Below, one piece after another: positions 1 to 5,139 of a stretch of DNA of 5,139 bases. The stretch comes from Pseudomonadota bacterium (GTDB lineage: Bacteria > Pseudomonadota > Gammaproteobacteria > Burkholderiales > Thiobacillaceae). Made by a program: the position numbers and the translations under genes. Numbering within the stretch: position 1 is the stretch's first letter; the number at the start of each line of letters is the position of its first letter. The stretch spans positions 1-5,139 of the forward strand of contig JAJZRT010000340.1 in the NCBI GenBank assembly GCA_021802595.1, read 5' to 3'. A model generated the notes under the pieces. It had not been told where the DNA came from and ran no database searches. It saw only the letters and a list, made by a program, of their open reading frames with translations.

Positions 1-1
1 C

Positions 2-25
2 AATGGCGTTAAGATGCCGCGATGA
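2..25 (+). CDS. C-terminal tail of an upstream gene, probably the transporter's ATP-binding subunit (partial)
   Basis: Only seven codons are visible, reading NGVKMPR and then TGA at 23-25. The stop overlaps the permease ATG at 22-24 in an ATGA arrangement. The same overlap occurs at two other junctions of this operon, which is the main reason to believe this frame is the end of a real gene. MlaE-type permeases are usually encoded next to an MlaF-type ATPase, so such an ATPase is the natural expectation, but seven residues cannot identify it. Frame 1 also closes early (TAA at 10-12), so an alternative ending QWR is possible. Confidence 0.35.
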   Translation, partial: NGVKMPR

Positions 26-816
26 ATTTTCTCGCGGCCTCCATCGAATCGCTCGGCGCCAAGGTCGTCGGCTGGTTCACCGTCGGCTACGGCATGTTCG
101 CGTTCCTGGCCCGGGCCGGCCTGCTGCTGCTGGAACCCGCCACCTGGAACCGCGCCACCTTCGACGTCGTGATCAAGCAGGTGTATTTCACCGCAGTGCA
201 GATCCTGTATGTCTTCCTCGGCTACGCACTGGTCATTTCGTGGCTCATCATCACCATCATCCTGTCCACCGCACGCGACTTCGGTCTCACCGAGTTCGCC
301 AGCGAAATGACCATCCGCGTGCTGGTACTGGAACTGCTGCCCTTCCTGACGGCGCTGTTCGTCGCGCTGCGCTCGGGCAGCGCCATCAACACCGAAGTCG
401 CGCTGATGCAGGTCAACAACGAACTGGATGCGCTGGAACATTGCAAGGTTCCGCCGATGCAGTTCGAATTCCTGCCACGACTGGTCGGCGGCGTCATTTC
501 GGTCGTCACCCTGGCCGGCCTCGCAGGCCTGCTCGCCCTCCTGCTGGGCTACCTCGCCATCTACGGCATGAACGCGGCCGGCCTCGACCCGTATACCCGC
601 ACCATCGCGAAAATCTTCGATTTCCGGATCATGGCGGGGCTGATCGTGAAATGCGCGCTATTCGGGCTGGCGGTCACGCTGATCCCGGTCACCGCCGGGC
701 TGGAGACGCCGAAGAAACTATTCATGGTGCCGGTCTCGGTACTGCGCGGCATGATGCGGGTGTTCTTCGCCATCGTGGCGATCGAGGTGGTGTCATTAGC
801 GCTCAAATACGTCTGA
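22..816 (+). CDS. MlaE-family ABC transporter permease (MCE lipid-transport system)
   Basis: This 264-residue polytopic protein has the usual length of the MlaE permease family, the inner-membrane subunit of MCE-type lipid transporters. Hydrophobic segments lie near residues 17-37, 55-82, 100-115, 155-185, 202-225 and 244-262. The family core is visible: ELLPFLTAL (104-112), then ALRSGSAINTE (115-125), which matches the conserved G/R-x-G-S-A-x-x-x-E stretch, the MQVNNELDALE coupling region (129-139) and PRL at 152-154. By family knowledge, this permease dimerises, binds an MlaF-type ATPase on the cytoplasmic side and holds an MlaD hexamer on the periplasmic side. The ATG at 22 overlaps the preceding stop by ATGA, indicating translational coupling. 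The MCE gene downstream supports the assignment. The direction of transport and the lipid carried cannot be read from the sequence. Confidence 0.9.
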   Translation: MNFLAASIESLGAKVVGWFTVGYGMFAFLARAGLLLLEPATWNRATFDVVIKQVYFTAVQILYVFLGYALVISWLIITIILSTARDFGLTEFASEMTIRVLVLELLPFLTALFVALRSGSAINTEVALMQVNNELDALEHCKVPPMQFEFLPRLVGGVISVVTLAGLAGLLALLLGYLAIYGMNAAGLDPYTRTIAKIFDFRIMAGLIVKCALFGLAVTLIPVTAGLETPKKLFMVPVSVLRGMMRVFFAIVAIEVVSLALKYV

Positions 817-842
817 CGCCGTTCGACGACCGCATCGGCCTG

Positions 843-1250
843 ATGGCGGCAGTCGCCACGCTCCCGGGCGACGTAGCCCGCGTCTCCCATGAATTGCCGC
901 TGCGCGCCAACCTGTCCGCGCTCGACAACATCGCCCTGATCCCGATCTACCAGGGCCATTTCAGCGTGGACGAATCGAACCGGCAGGCGCAGCGGCTGCT
1001 GGACCAGCTGGGCCATGCCGACATCGCCCCGCTGCGCGATCCCGACATGACGCCGGCGCAGCGCTTCATCACCAAGCTGGCCCGCGCGCTCATCCTCAAG
1101 CGCCCGCGGCTGGTCATCGACCGTCCCTGCGCCATGCTTTACGATGTGCCCTATCCAGCCTTCATCCGGGAACTTGCAGCGCAGGCAGAGATGGCCGGCA
1201 CCTGGGAAATTTTCGACTTCAGCTGGAACCAGACTCTCTACACAGAATGA
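843..1250 (+). CDS. Degenerate ABC-ATPase-like protein lacking the P-loop
   Basis: From the ATG at 843 the product is 135 residues. It aligns by eye with the second half of an ABC ATPase. RANLSALDNIAL (21-32) matches the region after the Q-loop, with His16 roughly where the Gln would be. RLLDQLGHADIAPLRDP precedes MTPAQ (69-73) in the place of the LSGGQ signature. KLARALILKRPRLVIDRP (78-95) matches the ARAL..RP..LLLDEP Walker B region, but Arg replaces the catalytic Glu. There is no Walker A motif and no clear H-loop, so ATP hydrolysis is very unlikely. The stop overlaps the next ATG (ATGA, 1247-1250). The true start is unclear: the frame is open far upstream, and 795-842 already reads like coding sequence (RLTPFDDRIGL). 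The codons there offer only ATT (795), behind a GAGGTGG, or CTG (813). I infer a regulatory or structural subunit; a decaying remnant is the alternative. Confidence 0.75.
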   Translation: MAAVATLPGDVARVSHELPLRANLSALDNIALIPIYQGHFSVDESNRQAQRLLDQLGHADIAPLRDPDMTPAQRFITKLARALILKRPRLVIDRPCAMLYDVPYPAFIRELAAQAEMAGTWEIFDFSWNQTLYTE

Positions 1251-2173
1251 ACAAACTTCATTTCAAGGTCGGGTTGTTTGCCGCCGCCTCGCTGCTGCTG
1301 GCCGGCGCGTTCCTCGTCTACCTCCTGCACGCGCGCGGTTTCTTCGAAAAGACCTTCCACCTGCAGTTGGCCGCCGCCAGTGCCGACGGGGTCGCGCCGG
1401 GCGTTCCGGTGGTGTTTTCCGGCATCGAGATCGGCCGCGTCACCACGCTGGGCCTGAACGAAAACGGCGGCATCATCATCCATACCGAATTCCTCGGACG
1501 CGATGCCCGATGGCTGAAGGAAAACAGCACCTTCACCCTCGACAAGCCCATCGTCGGCGGCGCCAAGATCCGTGTCGATTCCTCCGACCTCAACGCCCCC
1601 GCGCTGCCCGACAACGCCACCATGCTGCTGCTCACCTCCGATGTCAGCAAGGAAATCCCGGCACTGGTCGAGCGGGTCAAGGCGATCCTCGCCAACGTCG
1701 AACATCTCACCCGCAAGGATGGCGAGCTCGACGCCACGCTGGCCAACGCCAAGACCGTGACCGGACGCATGACCGGCAAATACGGCATGCTCGAAGGCGT
1801 GCTGGGCAGCCCGGAAAAAGCCCGCGCGGTGACCGACTCGCTCGACAGGACCCGCGCCCTCATGACCCGGCTCGACAGCATGGCCGCCAAGACCGATCAA
1901 TGGCTGTATGACGAGAAGGGCGTGGCCGCGCAGACGCGCGAATCGCTGGCCCAGATACGGCTGATGCTGAACGATGCGCAGTCGAGCCTGAAGAAGGCCG
2001 ATACCATGATGACGAACGCCGTGGCGATTTCGGCCAACGTCAAGGACGGCACGCAGGACCTCGCCCAGTTGCGCGCCGAGATCGACGATGCCGTGCGCAA
2101 GGCCAACGACCTGGTCAACCAGATCAACCAGAAGTGGCCTTTTTCCCGCAATCCCGAAGTGAAGCTGCCATGA
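1247..2173 (+). CDS. MlaD-like MCE-domain protein, periplasmic substrate-binding subunit of the lipid transporter
   Basis: This is a 308-residue protein with one N-terminal transmembrane anchor (about residues 7-27) and no cleavage site. A single MCE domain follows (about 38-115), containing GVAPGVPVVFSGIEIGRV (48-65), the typical MCE pattern of G-h-x-x-G-x-x-V-x-x-x-G-h-x-h-G-x-V. The remainder (about 132-297) is long, helical and rich in Ala, Leu and charged residues, with heptad-like spacing. It ends in a WPF motif (297-299) and a KLP C-terminus. In known MCE proteins six copies form a ring on the permease, and the helices can build a tunnel towards the outer membrane. It has no convincing Shine-Dalgarno; its ATG overlaps the upstream stop (ATGA) and its own stop overlaps the next ATG, so coupled translation is likely. 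Confidence 0.92.
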   Translation: MNKLHFKVGLFAAASLLLAGAFLVYLLHARGFFEKTFHLQLAAASADGVAPGVPVVFSGIEIGRVTTLGLNENGGIIIHTEFLGRDARWLKENSTFTLDKPIVGGAKIRVDSSDLNAPALPDNATMLLLTSDVSKEIPALVERVKAILANVEHLTRKDGELDATLANAKTVTGRMTGKYGMLEGVLGSPEKARAVTDSLDRTRALMTRLDSMAAKTDQWLYDEKGVAAQTRESLAQIRLMLNDAQSSLKKADTMMTNAVAISANVKDGTQDLAQLRAEIDDAVRKANDLVNQINQKWPFSRNPEVKLP

Positions 2174-2844
2174 AAGCACTGCCCGCCCTGGCCTGCCTGG
2201 CCCTGCTCGCCGCCTGTGGCAGCGGCGGCCCGCCCCCGCCCGACTGGAAGACCGACTCCTCCGATCTCATCGTGCGGTACCAGAAGTACGCCCTGCTCGG
2301 TGACAACACGCTGGCCGAACGTTATTTCCAGCAGGCGGTTTCCGCCACCGGCGGCGCAGGCCGCGTCGCCGAGACGGCCCGCCTGTGGCTGGTGCGCTGC
2401 GCCACACGGCGCGCCATGCTGATCGATGATCCCTGCGCGGAGTATGCAGACCTGGCCCGCGTCGCGCCCGACGCGTCGGACCAGGCCTACTACCGGTTCG
2501 TGACCTTGCAGTGGGAAGCCCTCGACGTGTCCCGGCTGCCCCGCCAGCATCAGGACCTGCTGCGTGCGTCCCCCGGCAGGCGCGCGGAAGTCCTCGACAG
2601 GATCGACGACCCGCTGCCGCGCCTGCTCGACGCCAGCCTGCTGGTCATGCACCGGGAAGCCGATGCCGCCACCCTGGCACTTGCCGTCGAAACCGCCTCG
2701 TCCCAGGGCTGGCGCCAGCCACTGCTGACCTTCCTGAAGCTCCAACAGAAACAGGCTGCCGCCCAGGGCAATGCGGCTGAACAGGCCCGCCTTGACCGAC
2801 GCATCCACCTGGTGGAAAAGGCGCTCTTTCCCGCCCACCGATAG
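2170..2844 (+). CDS. Putative outer-membrane lipoprotein of the MCE operon, family not recognised
   Basis: The start at 2170 is chosen over an upstream in-frame ATG at 2134. It gives an ATGA overlap with the MCE gene and places a lipoprotein signal peptide at the N-terminus: Met-Lys, a hydrophobic stretch, then LAAC with Cys16 as the lipidated residue. Residue +2 is Gly, not Asp, so under the Lol rule outer-membrane delivery is expected. The 224-residue product continues with a Gly/Pro linker (17-24) and then a mainly alpha-helical domain with short paired helices such as DLIVRYQKYALLGDNTLAERYF (within 32-53), loosely resembling TPR-type packing. Two further Cys (77 and 89) could form a disulfide. 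MCE operons often carry an auxiliary lipoprotein (PqiC/DUF330 type), but the helical character does not fit that fold. By position I infer an outer-membrane docking partner for the MCE protein; no function is proven. Confidence 0.8.
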   Translation: MKALPALACLALLAACGSGGPPPPDWKTDSSDLIVRYQKYALLGDNTLAERYFQQAVSATGGAGRVAETARLWLVRCATRRAMLIDDPCAEYADLARVAPDASDQAYYRFVTLQWEALDVSRLPRQHQDLLRASPGRRAEVLDRIDDPLPRLLDASLLVMHREADAATLALAVETASSQGWRQPLLTFLKLQQKQAAAQGNAAEQARLDRRIHLVEKALFPAHR

Positions 2845-2951
2845 GCCGCCGGACCGTCCTGGCCCGGTGCGCCGACCAGCGGAAATTCCGGCCGCCTGCC
2901 CATTGCCCCTCACGGCCGCACGCCGCGGCCGCATAAAATGGTGCGTCCTCA

Positions 2952-2980
2952 TTGACAAGCCTGCACACGATGTTTACCGT
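2952..2980 (+). promoter_or_regulatory. Sigma-70-type promoter for the SCP2-like gene
   Basis: A perfect -35 box TTGACA (2952-2957) is followed after 17 bp by TACCGT (2975-2980), a moderate -10 (3 of 6 matches). Transcription would begin near 2986-2988, giving a leader of about 85 nt. An inverted repeat CTGCAC/GTGCAG spans the spacer and -10, so the promoter may be regulated. A second -10-like TAAAAT (2934-2939) has no good -35 partner. Confidence 0.5.
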
Positions 2981-3001
2981 GCAGCACTCGGAGAAAGTGC
3001 T
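2961..3001. repeat. Cluster of three overlapping inverted repeats at the promoter and leader start
   Basis: CTGCAC (2961-2966) pairs with GTGCAG (2979-2984) around the -10. GTGC-A-GCAC (2979-2987) is a palindrome sharing its left arm with that repeat. AGCACT (2983-2988) pairs with AGTGCT (2996-3001) across a 7-nt loop. Sharing of arms makes the pairings mutually exclusive. They could be operator half-sites or, for the last one, a 5' leader hairpin. No bound protein can be named. Confidence 0.4.
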
Positions 3002-3057
3002 TCTTCGTGAAAGACAAGCTGCAACCCGAATCAGGCTGTAACCCCAATATTTTCAAT

Positions 3058-3068
3058 AAGGAGGAGGT
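3058..3068 (+). promoter_or_regulatory. Strong ribosome binding site fixing the start of the SCP2-like gene
   Basis: AAGGAGGAGGT holds two overlapping near-perfect anti-SD matches: AAGGAGG (8 nt before the ATG at 3073) and GGAGGT (4 nt before). It decides in favour of ATG 3073 over the in-frame GTG at 3007 and predicts high translation. It is much stronger than any other ribosome binding site in the window. Confidence 0.85.
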
Positions 3069-3072
3069 ACCC

Positions 3073-3582
3073 ATGAAAACTACGTCGATCGCGCTGGCCG
3101 CCCTGGCCGTATTTGCCACTGCCGCTCACGCCGCAACGCCCATGATGTCCGCCGAGTGGACCGCACAGGCGTGCGACGCCTGGAACAAGGACGCTACCCT
3201 GACCAACGGACTGGCTGAGAAATGGATCAAGAACGACGCCGGCCGCGGCTACAAGATCATTCATCTCTATCGCACCGACTGCGGCGAAGCGACGCAGACC
3301 GAGATGAAGATTGTTGCCAAGGACGGCAAGGCCATGTGCGTCTATGGCGGCGCAGTGCAGAACCCCAAGATGGACTATGCGGTCGACTACACGATGCATG
3401 CCACCTCCGATCGCTGGAATGAAATGGGTGCGGGTGAATACGGCCCGATGAAGGCCATGATGTTCGGCCGCCTCAAGTTCGCCGGCCCGAAGATAGAAGC
3501 CATGAGCGTGATGGGGCCGTTCGAGCACTTCCTGCTCCTGCCGGGGAAGATCCCCGGCGACAAGGCCTGCCCCGCCAAGTAA
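3073..3582 (+). CDS. Exported SCP2-like sterol/lipid-binding domain protein
   Basis: The product is 169 residues with a Sec signal peptide (Met-Lys, hydrophobic core, AHA cut near residue 20/21), so it should be periplasmic. The mature part resembles the SCP2 lipid-binding fold. A polar alpha/beta segment (61-92, with KDGKAMCVYGG) is followed by VDYTMHATSDRW (104-115). Then comes GPMKAMMFGRLKFAGPK (124-140), matching the SCP2 pattern of a helix, a small loop, the G-x-L/h-K-h-x-G strand and a final hydrophobic helix (142-157) that closes the lipid pocket. Four Cys (34, 70, 89, 166) could form two disulfides after export. The start at 3073 is supported by the strong ribosome binding site and by the signal peptide. 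It has its own promoter and terminator, but sits directly behind the MCE operon. I infer a soluble periplasmic lipid carrier or binder. The family call rests on pattern recognition only. Confidence 0.8.
   Translation: MKTTSIALAALAVFATAAHAATPMMSAEWTAQACDAWNKDATLTNGLAEKWIKNDAGRGYKIIHLYRTDCGEATQTEMKIVAKDGKAMCVYGGAVQNPKMDYAVDYTMHATSDRWNEMGAGEYGPMKAMMFGRLKFAGPKIEAMSVMGPFEHFLLLPGKIPGDKACPAK
3540..3558. repeat. Hairpin in the 3' end of the SCP2-like gene with the same stem as the terminator
   Basis: GCCGGGG (3540-3546), a 5-nt loop AAGAT, then CCCCGGC (3552-3558). The two 7-base arms are identical to the G/C arms of the terminator about 60 bp downstream, but no T-tract follows here. It lies inside codons for Pro-Gly-Lys-Ile-Pro-Gly. 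Confidence 0.55.
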
Positions 3583-3596
3583 ACGGGAGGCACCAC

Positions 3597-3626
3597 AAAA
3601 AAGCCGGGGAAACCCCCGGCTTTTTT
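3597..3626. terminator. Bidirectional Rho-independent terminator between convergent genes
   Basis: A 7-bp G/C stem GCCGGGG (3603-3609) and CCCCGGC (3614-3620) closes a 4-nt AAAC loop. It is flanked by A6 (3597-3602) and T6 (3621-3626), which can extend the stem to 13 bp. The T-run ends + strand transcripts from the SCP2-like gene, and the A-run becomes a U-run for - strand transcripts from the FKBP gene ending at 3649. The site lies between both stop codons, as expected for a shared terminator. Confidence 0.93.
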
Positions 3627-3648
3627 ACGTCAGCCCATCGTGCCCGGT

Positions 3649-4134
3649 TTAATGGACCGTTCCGGTTTGCACGTCGAGCGGCCGCCCGTTGCGGATTTCC
3701 TCTGGCGTGGCCTCGCGGATGTCCATCACGTTCACCAGGCAGGTCACGCTCTGACCGGCCAGCGACGGATTGCCGTCCAGGGTGAGCTTGCCGTCCTCGA
3801 TCGAGGTGACATAGAAGACCTTGGTCTCGCCCGACTCGTTCTCGAACATGACTTCGGCCCCGACGCGCCGGAATTCCGGCGGCACGTTGTCGATGTCGTC
3901 CACGAAGACCAGGCTCTCGTCGCGCAGTCCGTATCCCTCTTCCGGTGACAGGGCGATCTCGACGCGGTCGCCGATCGTACGGCCCGCCACCGCCGATTCG
4001 ATCGCAGGCAGGATGCCGCTGTTGGCGCCCTGCACATAGCCCACCGGGATGTCATGCTGCTCGACGACCATGCCGCGCGAATCCAGGATGGAATAGGTAA
4101 TGTATACGAGTTTGTTTTGTGTCACGGTGGCCAT
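3649..4134 (-). CDS. SlyD-like FKBP-type peptidyl-prolyl cis-trans isomerase
   Basis: This 161-residue cytoplasmic protein has no signal peptide. The FKBP core is split as in SlyD: strands YITYSILDSRGMVVEQ (11-26), then GYVQGANSGILPAIESAVAG (32-51) and the GDRVEIALSPEEGYG stretch (55-69). An insert-in-flap chaperone domain follows (about 70-125). The last FKBP strand runs through GNPSLAGQ and VNVMDIREATPEE (121-146), closely matching the SlyD hallmark of D-G-N-x-x-L-A-G-Q and a terminal V-x-x-I-R-E-A-T-x-E-E. The family catalyses prolyl isomerisation and shields unfolded chains. The His/Cys-rich metal-binding tail of E. coli SlyD is absent: the protein ends soon after residue 150. A nickel-delivery role is therefore unlikely. 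Upstream on its strand there is only a weak GGATGAG-like ribosome binding site. It diverges from pgi and converges on the shared terminator. Confidence 0.92.
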   Translation of the reverse strand: MATVTQNKLVYITYSILDSRGMVVEQHDIPVGYVQGANSGILPAIESAVAGRTIGDRVEIALSPEEGYGLRDESLVFVDDIDNVPPEFRRVGAEVMFENESGETKVFYVTSIEDGKLTLDGNPSLAGQSVTCLVNVMDIREATPEEIRNGRPLDVQTGTVH

Positions 4135-4179
4135 GCTGTCTCATCCATCTCCGTCAATAAGGCGCCGCACTCTGCCCGA

Positions 4180-4207
4180 CTGGCAGCCACGCCGCCTGCT
4201 TATGATA
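4180..4207. promoter_or_regulatory. Candidate promoter for pgi with a near-symmetrical -10 that may also serve the FKBP gene
   Basis: On the + strand TATGAT (4201-4206) matches the -10 consensus at 5 of 6 bases, with CTGGCA (4180-4185) as a weak -35 at a short 15-bp spacing. The same bases read on the - strand give TATCAT (4207-4202), also 5 of 6, but with no clear -35. It lies in the 105-bp gap between the divergent starts at 4134 and 4240. The + strand leader would be only about 27 nt. Confidence 0.4.
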
Positions 4208-4239
4208 CCTTCGAAGCCTGATCCACACCTCACCCATCC

Positions 4240-5139
4240 ATGAAACCGCTCAAACACCTGCCCGCCTGGAAAATGCTGGAACAGCACCACAAGTCCATGC
4301 GCGACTTCGACATGCGCGCTGCCTTCCGCGAGGATGCGCAGCGCTTCGAGAAGCTGTCGCTGCGTTGCGGCAACCTGCTGCTCGACTACTCGAAGAATCG
4401 CGTCACCACCGAAACCATGCAGTACCTGATACAGCTGGCGCGCGAATCCGAGCTGGAGACGATGCGCAATGCCATGTGCAGGGGCGAGCGCATCAATTTC
4501 ACGGAAAAGCGCGCCGTGCTGCACGTCGCGTTGCGTGCGCCGGTGCGCCCCCCGCTGCTGGTGGAAGGCGTGGATGTCGAACGCGAAGTCGCCAAAGTGC
4601 TCCAGCGCATGCAACGCTTCGTCGAGGCCATCCACAACGGAAGCTGGCTGGGCCACACCGGCAAGCCGATCCGCGACGTGGTGAACATCGGCATCGGCGG
4701 CTCCGACCTGGGGCCGGCGATGGTGTGCGCCGCGCTCGACCACTATGCGGTGGAAAACGTGCGGGTGCATTTCGTCTCCAACCTCGATCCCGCGCATCTG
4801 GCCGGCACGCTGAAGCAGCTCGACCCCGAGACCACACTGTTCATCGTCGCCTCGAAAACCTTCACCACCCTGGAAACCCTGGCCAACGCCAATTCGGCCA
4901 AGGCCTGGCTGCTGGCTGCGCTGCGGGCACCGGCCGCGGTGGCGCGGCACTTCGTGGCGCTGTCGACCAATGCGCCAGCGGTCGAAGCCTTCGGCATCGA
5001 CCCCGACAACATGTTCATCTTCTGGGACTGGGTCGGCGGCCGTTATTCGCTATGGTCGGCGATCGGCCTGTCGATCGCGCTGCAGATCGGCTGGGGCAAC
5101 TTCCAGGCGCTGCTGGCGCGCGGCGATCAGATGGGCACC
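4240..5139 (+). CDS. pgi: Glucose-6-phosphate isomerase, N-terminal 300 residues (runs off the window)
   Basis: Glucose-6-phosphate isomerase interconverts glucose-6-phosphate and fructose-6-phosphate in the cytoplasm for glycolysis and gluconeogenesis. The reading frame is open from ATG 4240 to the last base. Visible landmarks, in order, are: [11 protein letters not shown] with ALR (85-99), a typical early PGI block; [11 protein letters not shown] (149-159), phosphate-binding loop; SKTFTTLET (205-213), the sugar-phosphate Ser/Lys/Thr cluster; and [16 protein letters not shown] (262-277), the first PGI signature, with Arg268 matching the conserved active-site Arg. The catalytic Glu, His and Lys of the C-terminal half lie beyond the window; family length is about 550 residues, so roughly 45% is missing. 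No Shine-Dalgarno is seen before the ATG (the sequence is C/A-rich), which is unusual beside the other genes. Codon use matches the neighbours and nothing suggests damage. Confidence 0.97.
   Translation, partial: MKPLKHLPAWKMLEQHHKSMRDFDMRAAFREDAQRFEKLSLRCGNLLLDYSKNRVTTETMQYLIQLARESELETMRNAMCRGERINFTEKRAVLHVALRAPVRPPLLVEGVDVEREVAKVLQRMQRFVEAIHNGSWLGHTGKPIRDVVNIGIGGSDLGPAMVCAALDHYAVENVRVHFVSNLDPAHLAGTLKQLDPETTLFIVASKTFTTLETLANANSAKAWLLAALRAPAAVARHFVALSTNAPAVEAFGIDPDNMFIFWDWVGGRYSLWSAIGLSIALQIGWGNFQALLARGDQMGT

Noticed and set aside
3..842. Long open frame on the + strand covering the permease in another frame
   Set aside because: Its translation over 3-790 is Arg/His-rich and low in structure, typical of an out-of-frame reading of a G/C-rich gene. 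Only its end (from about 795 or 843) is coding.
1238..2179. Long open frame on the - strand opposite the MCE gene
   Set aside because: It is a mirror of the codon pattern of the MCE gene, with Gly/His/Val/Gln-rich translation and no recognisable domain. The + strand gene has a clear MCE domain.
2913..2931. Stem-loop CGGCCGC/GCGGCCG after the lipoprotein gene as a terminator
   Set aside because: The 7-bp stem is perfect but no T-tract follows on either strand, so it is not a convincing Rho-independent terminator. The end of the MCE transcript remains unknown.
1897..2958. Open - strand frame of 353 codons opposite the MCE gene end and the lipoprotein
   Set aside because: It spans two well-supported + strand genes and their overlap, and its translation shows no domain. 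High G/C content makes such antisense frames common.
2970..3041. Possible 23-residue leader peptide ORF (ATG 2970, TAA 3039-3041)
   Set aside because: Its ATG overlaps the promoter spacer, so it would not be in a transcript starting near 2987. No ribosome binding site precedes it.
3007..3072. GTG-start N-terminal extension of the SCP2-like protein
   Set aside because: It would place 22 polar residues ahead of a clear signal peptide, has no well-spaced ribosome binding site, and ignores the very strong one before ATG 3073.
4141..4950. Long - strand frame opposite pgi
   Set aside because: The + strand encodes unmistakable glucose-6-phosphate isomerase motifs. The opposite frame is His/Gln/Gly-rich and has no domain.

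Overview
The window looks like a high-GC proteobacterial chromosome segment, most likely from a betaproteobacterium. I infer this from overall base composition, G/C-rich third positions and gene style; no marker gene proves it. There is no sign of mobile DNA, CRISPR, tRNA or rRNA.

Region 1 (1-2844, + strand) is a tight MCE-type lipid-transport operon entered near its 5' end. A few codons of an upstream gene end in an ATGA overlap with an MlaE-family permease (22-816). Next comes a short, degenerate ABC-ATPase-like protein with no P-loop and a Walker B in which the Glu is replaced by Arg (843-1250, true start uncertain). It overlaps by ATGA an MlaD/MCE-domain substrate-binding protein (1247-2173), which overlaps by ATGA a helical lipoprotein of no family I recognise (2170-2844). 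Together these suggest an inner-membrane permease with a periplasm-spanning MCE subunit and an outer-membrane lipoprotein partner. The working ATPase is presumably encoded upstream.

Region 2 (2845-3630, + strand) has its own promoter (consensus TTGACA) and a cluster of overlapping inverted repeats. After a very strong Shine-Dalgarno comes an exported SCP2-like lipid-binding protein (3073-3582). A strong bidirectional terminator (3597-3626) closes it. An exported lipid-binding protein next to an MCE operon suggests a soluble periplasmic lipid carrier, analogous in role but not in fold to MlaC.

Region 3 (3649-5139) is housekeeping. A SlyD-like FKBP prolyl isomerase without the metal-binding tail lies on the - strand (3649-4134). 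Diverging from it is the first 300 codons of glucose-6-phosphate isomerase, pgi (4240 to the window edge). Their shared 105-bp region holds a nearly symmetrical -10 element that could serve both directions.

The most interesting parts are the decayed ATPase-like gene kept inside the MCE operon, its unclear start, the unfamiliar lipoprotein, and the adjacent SCP2-like protein.
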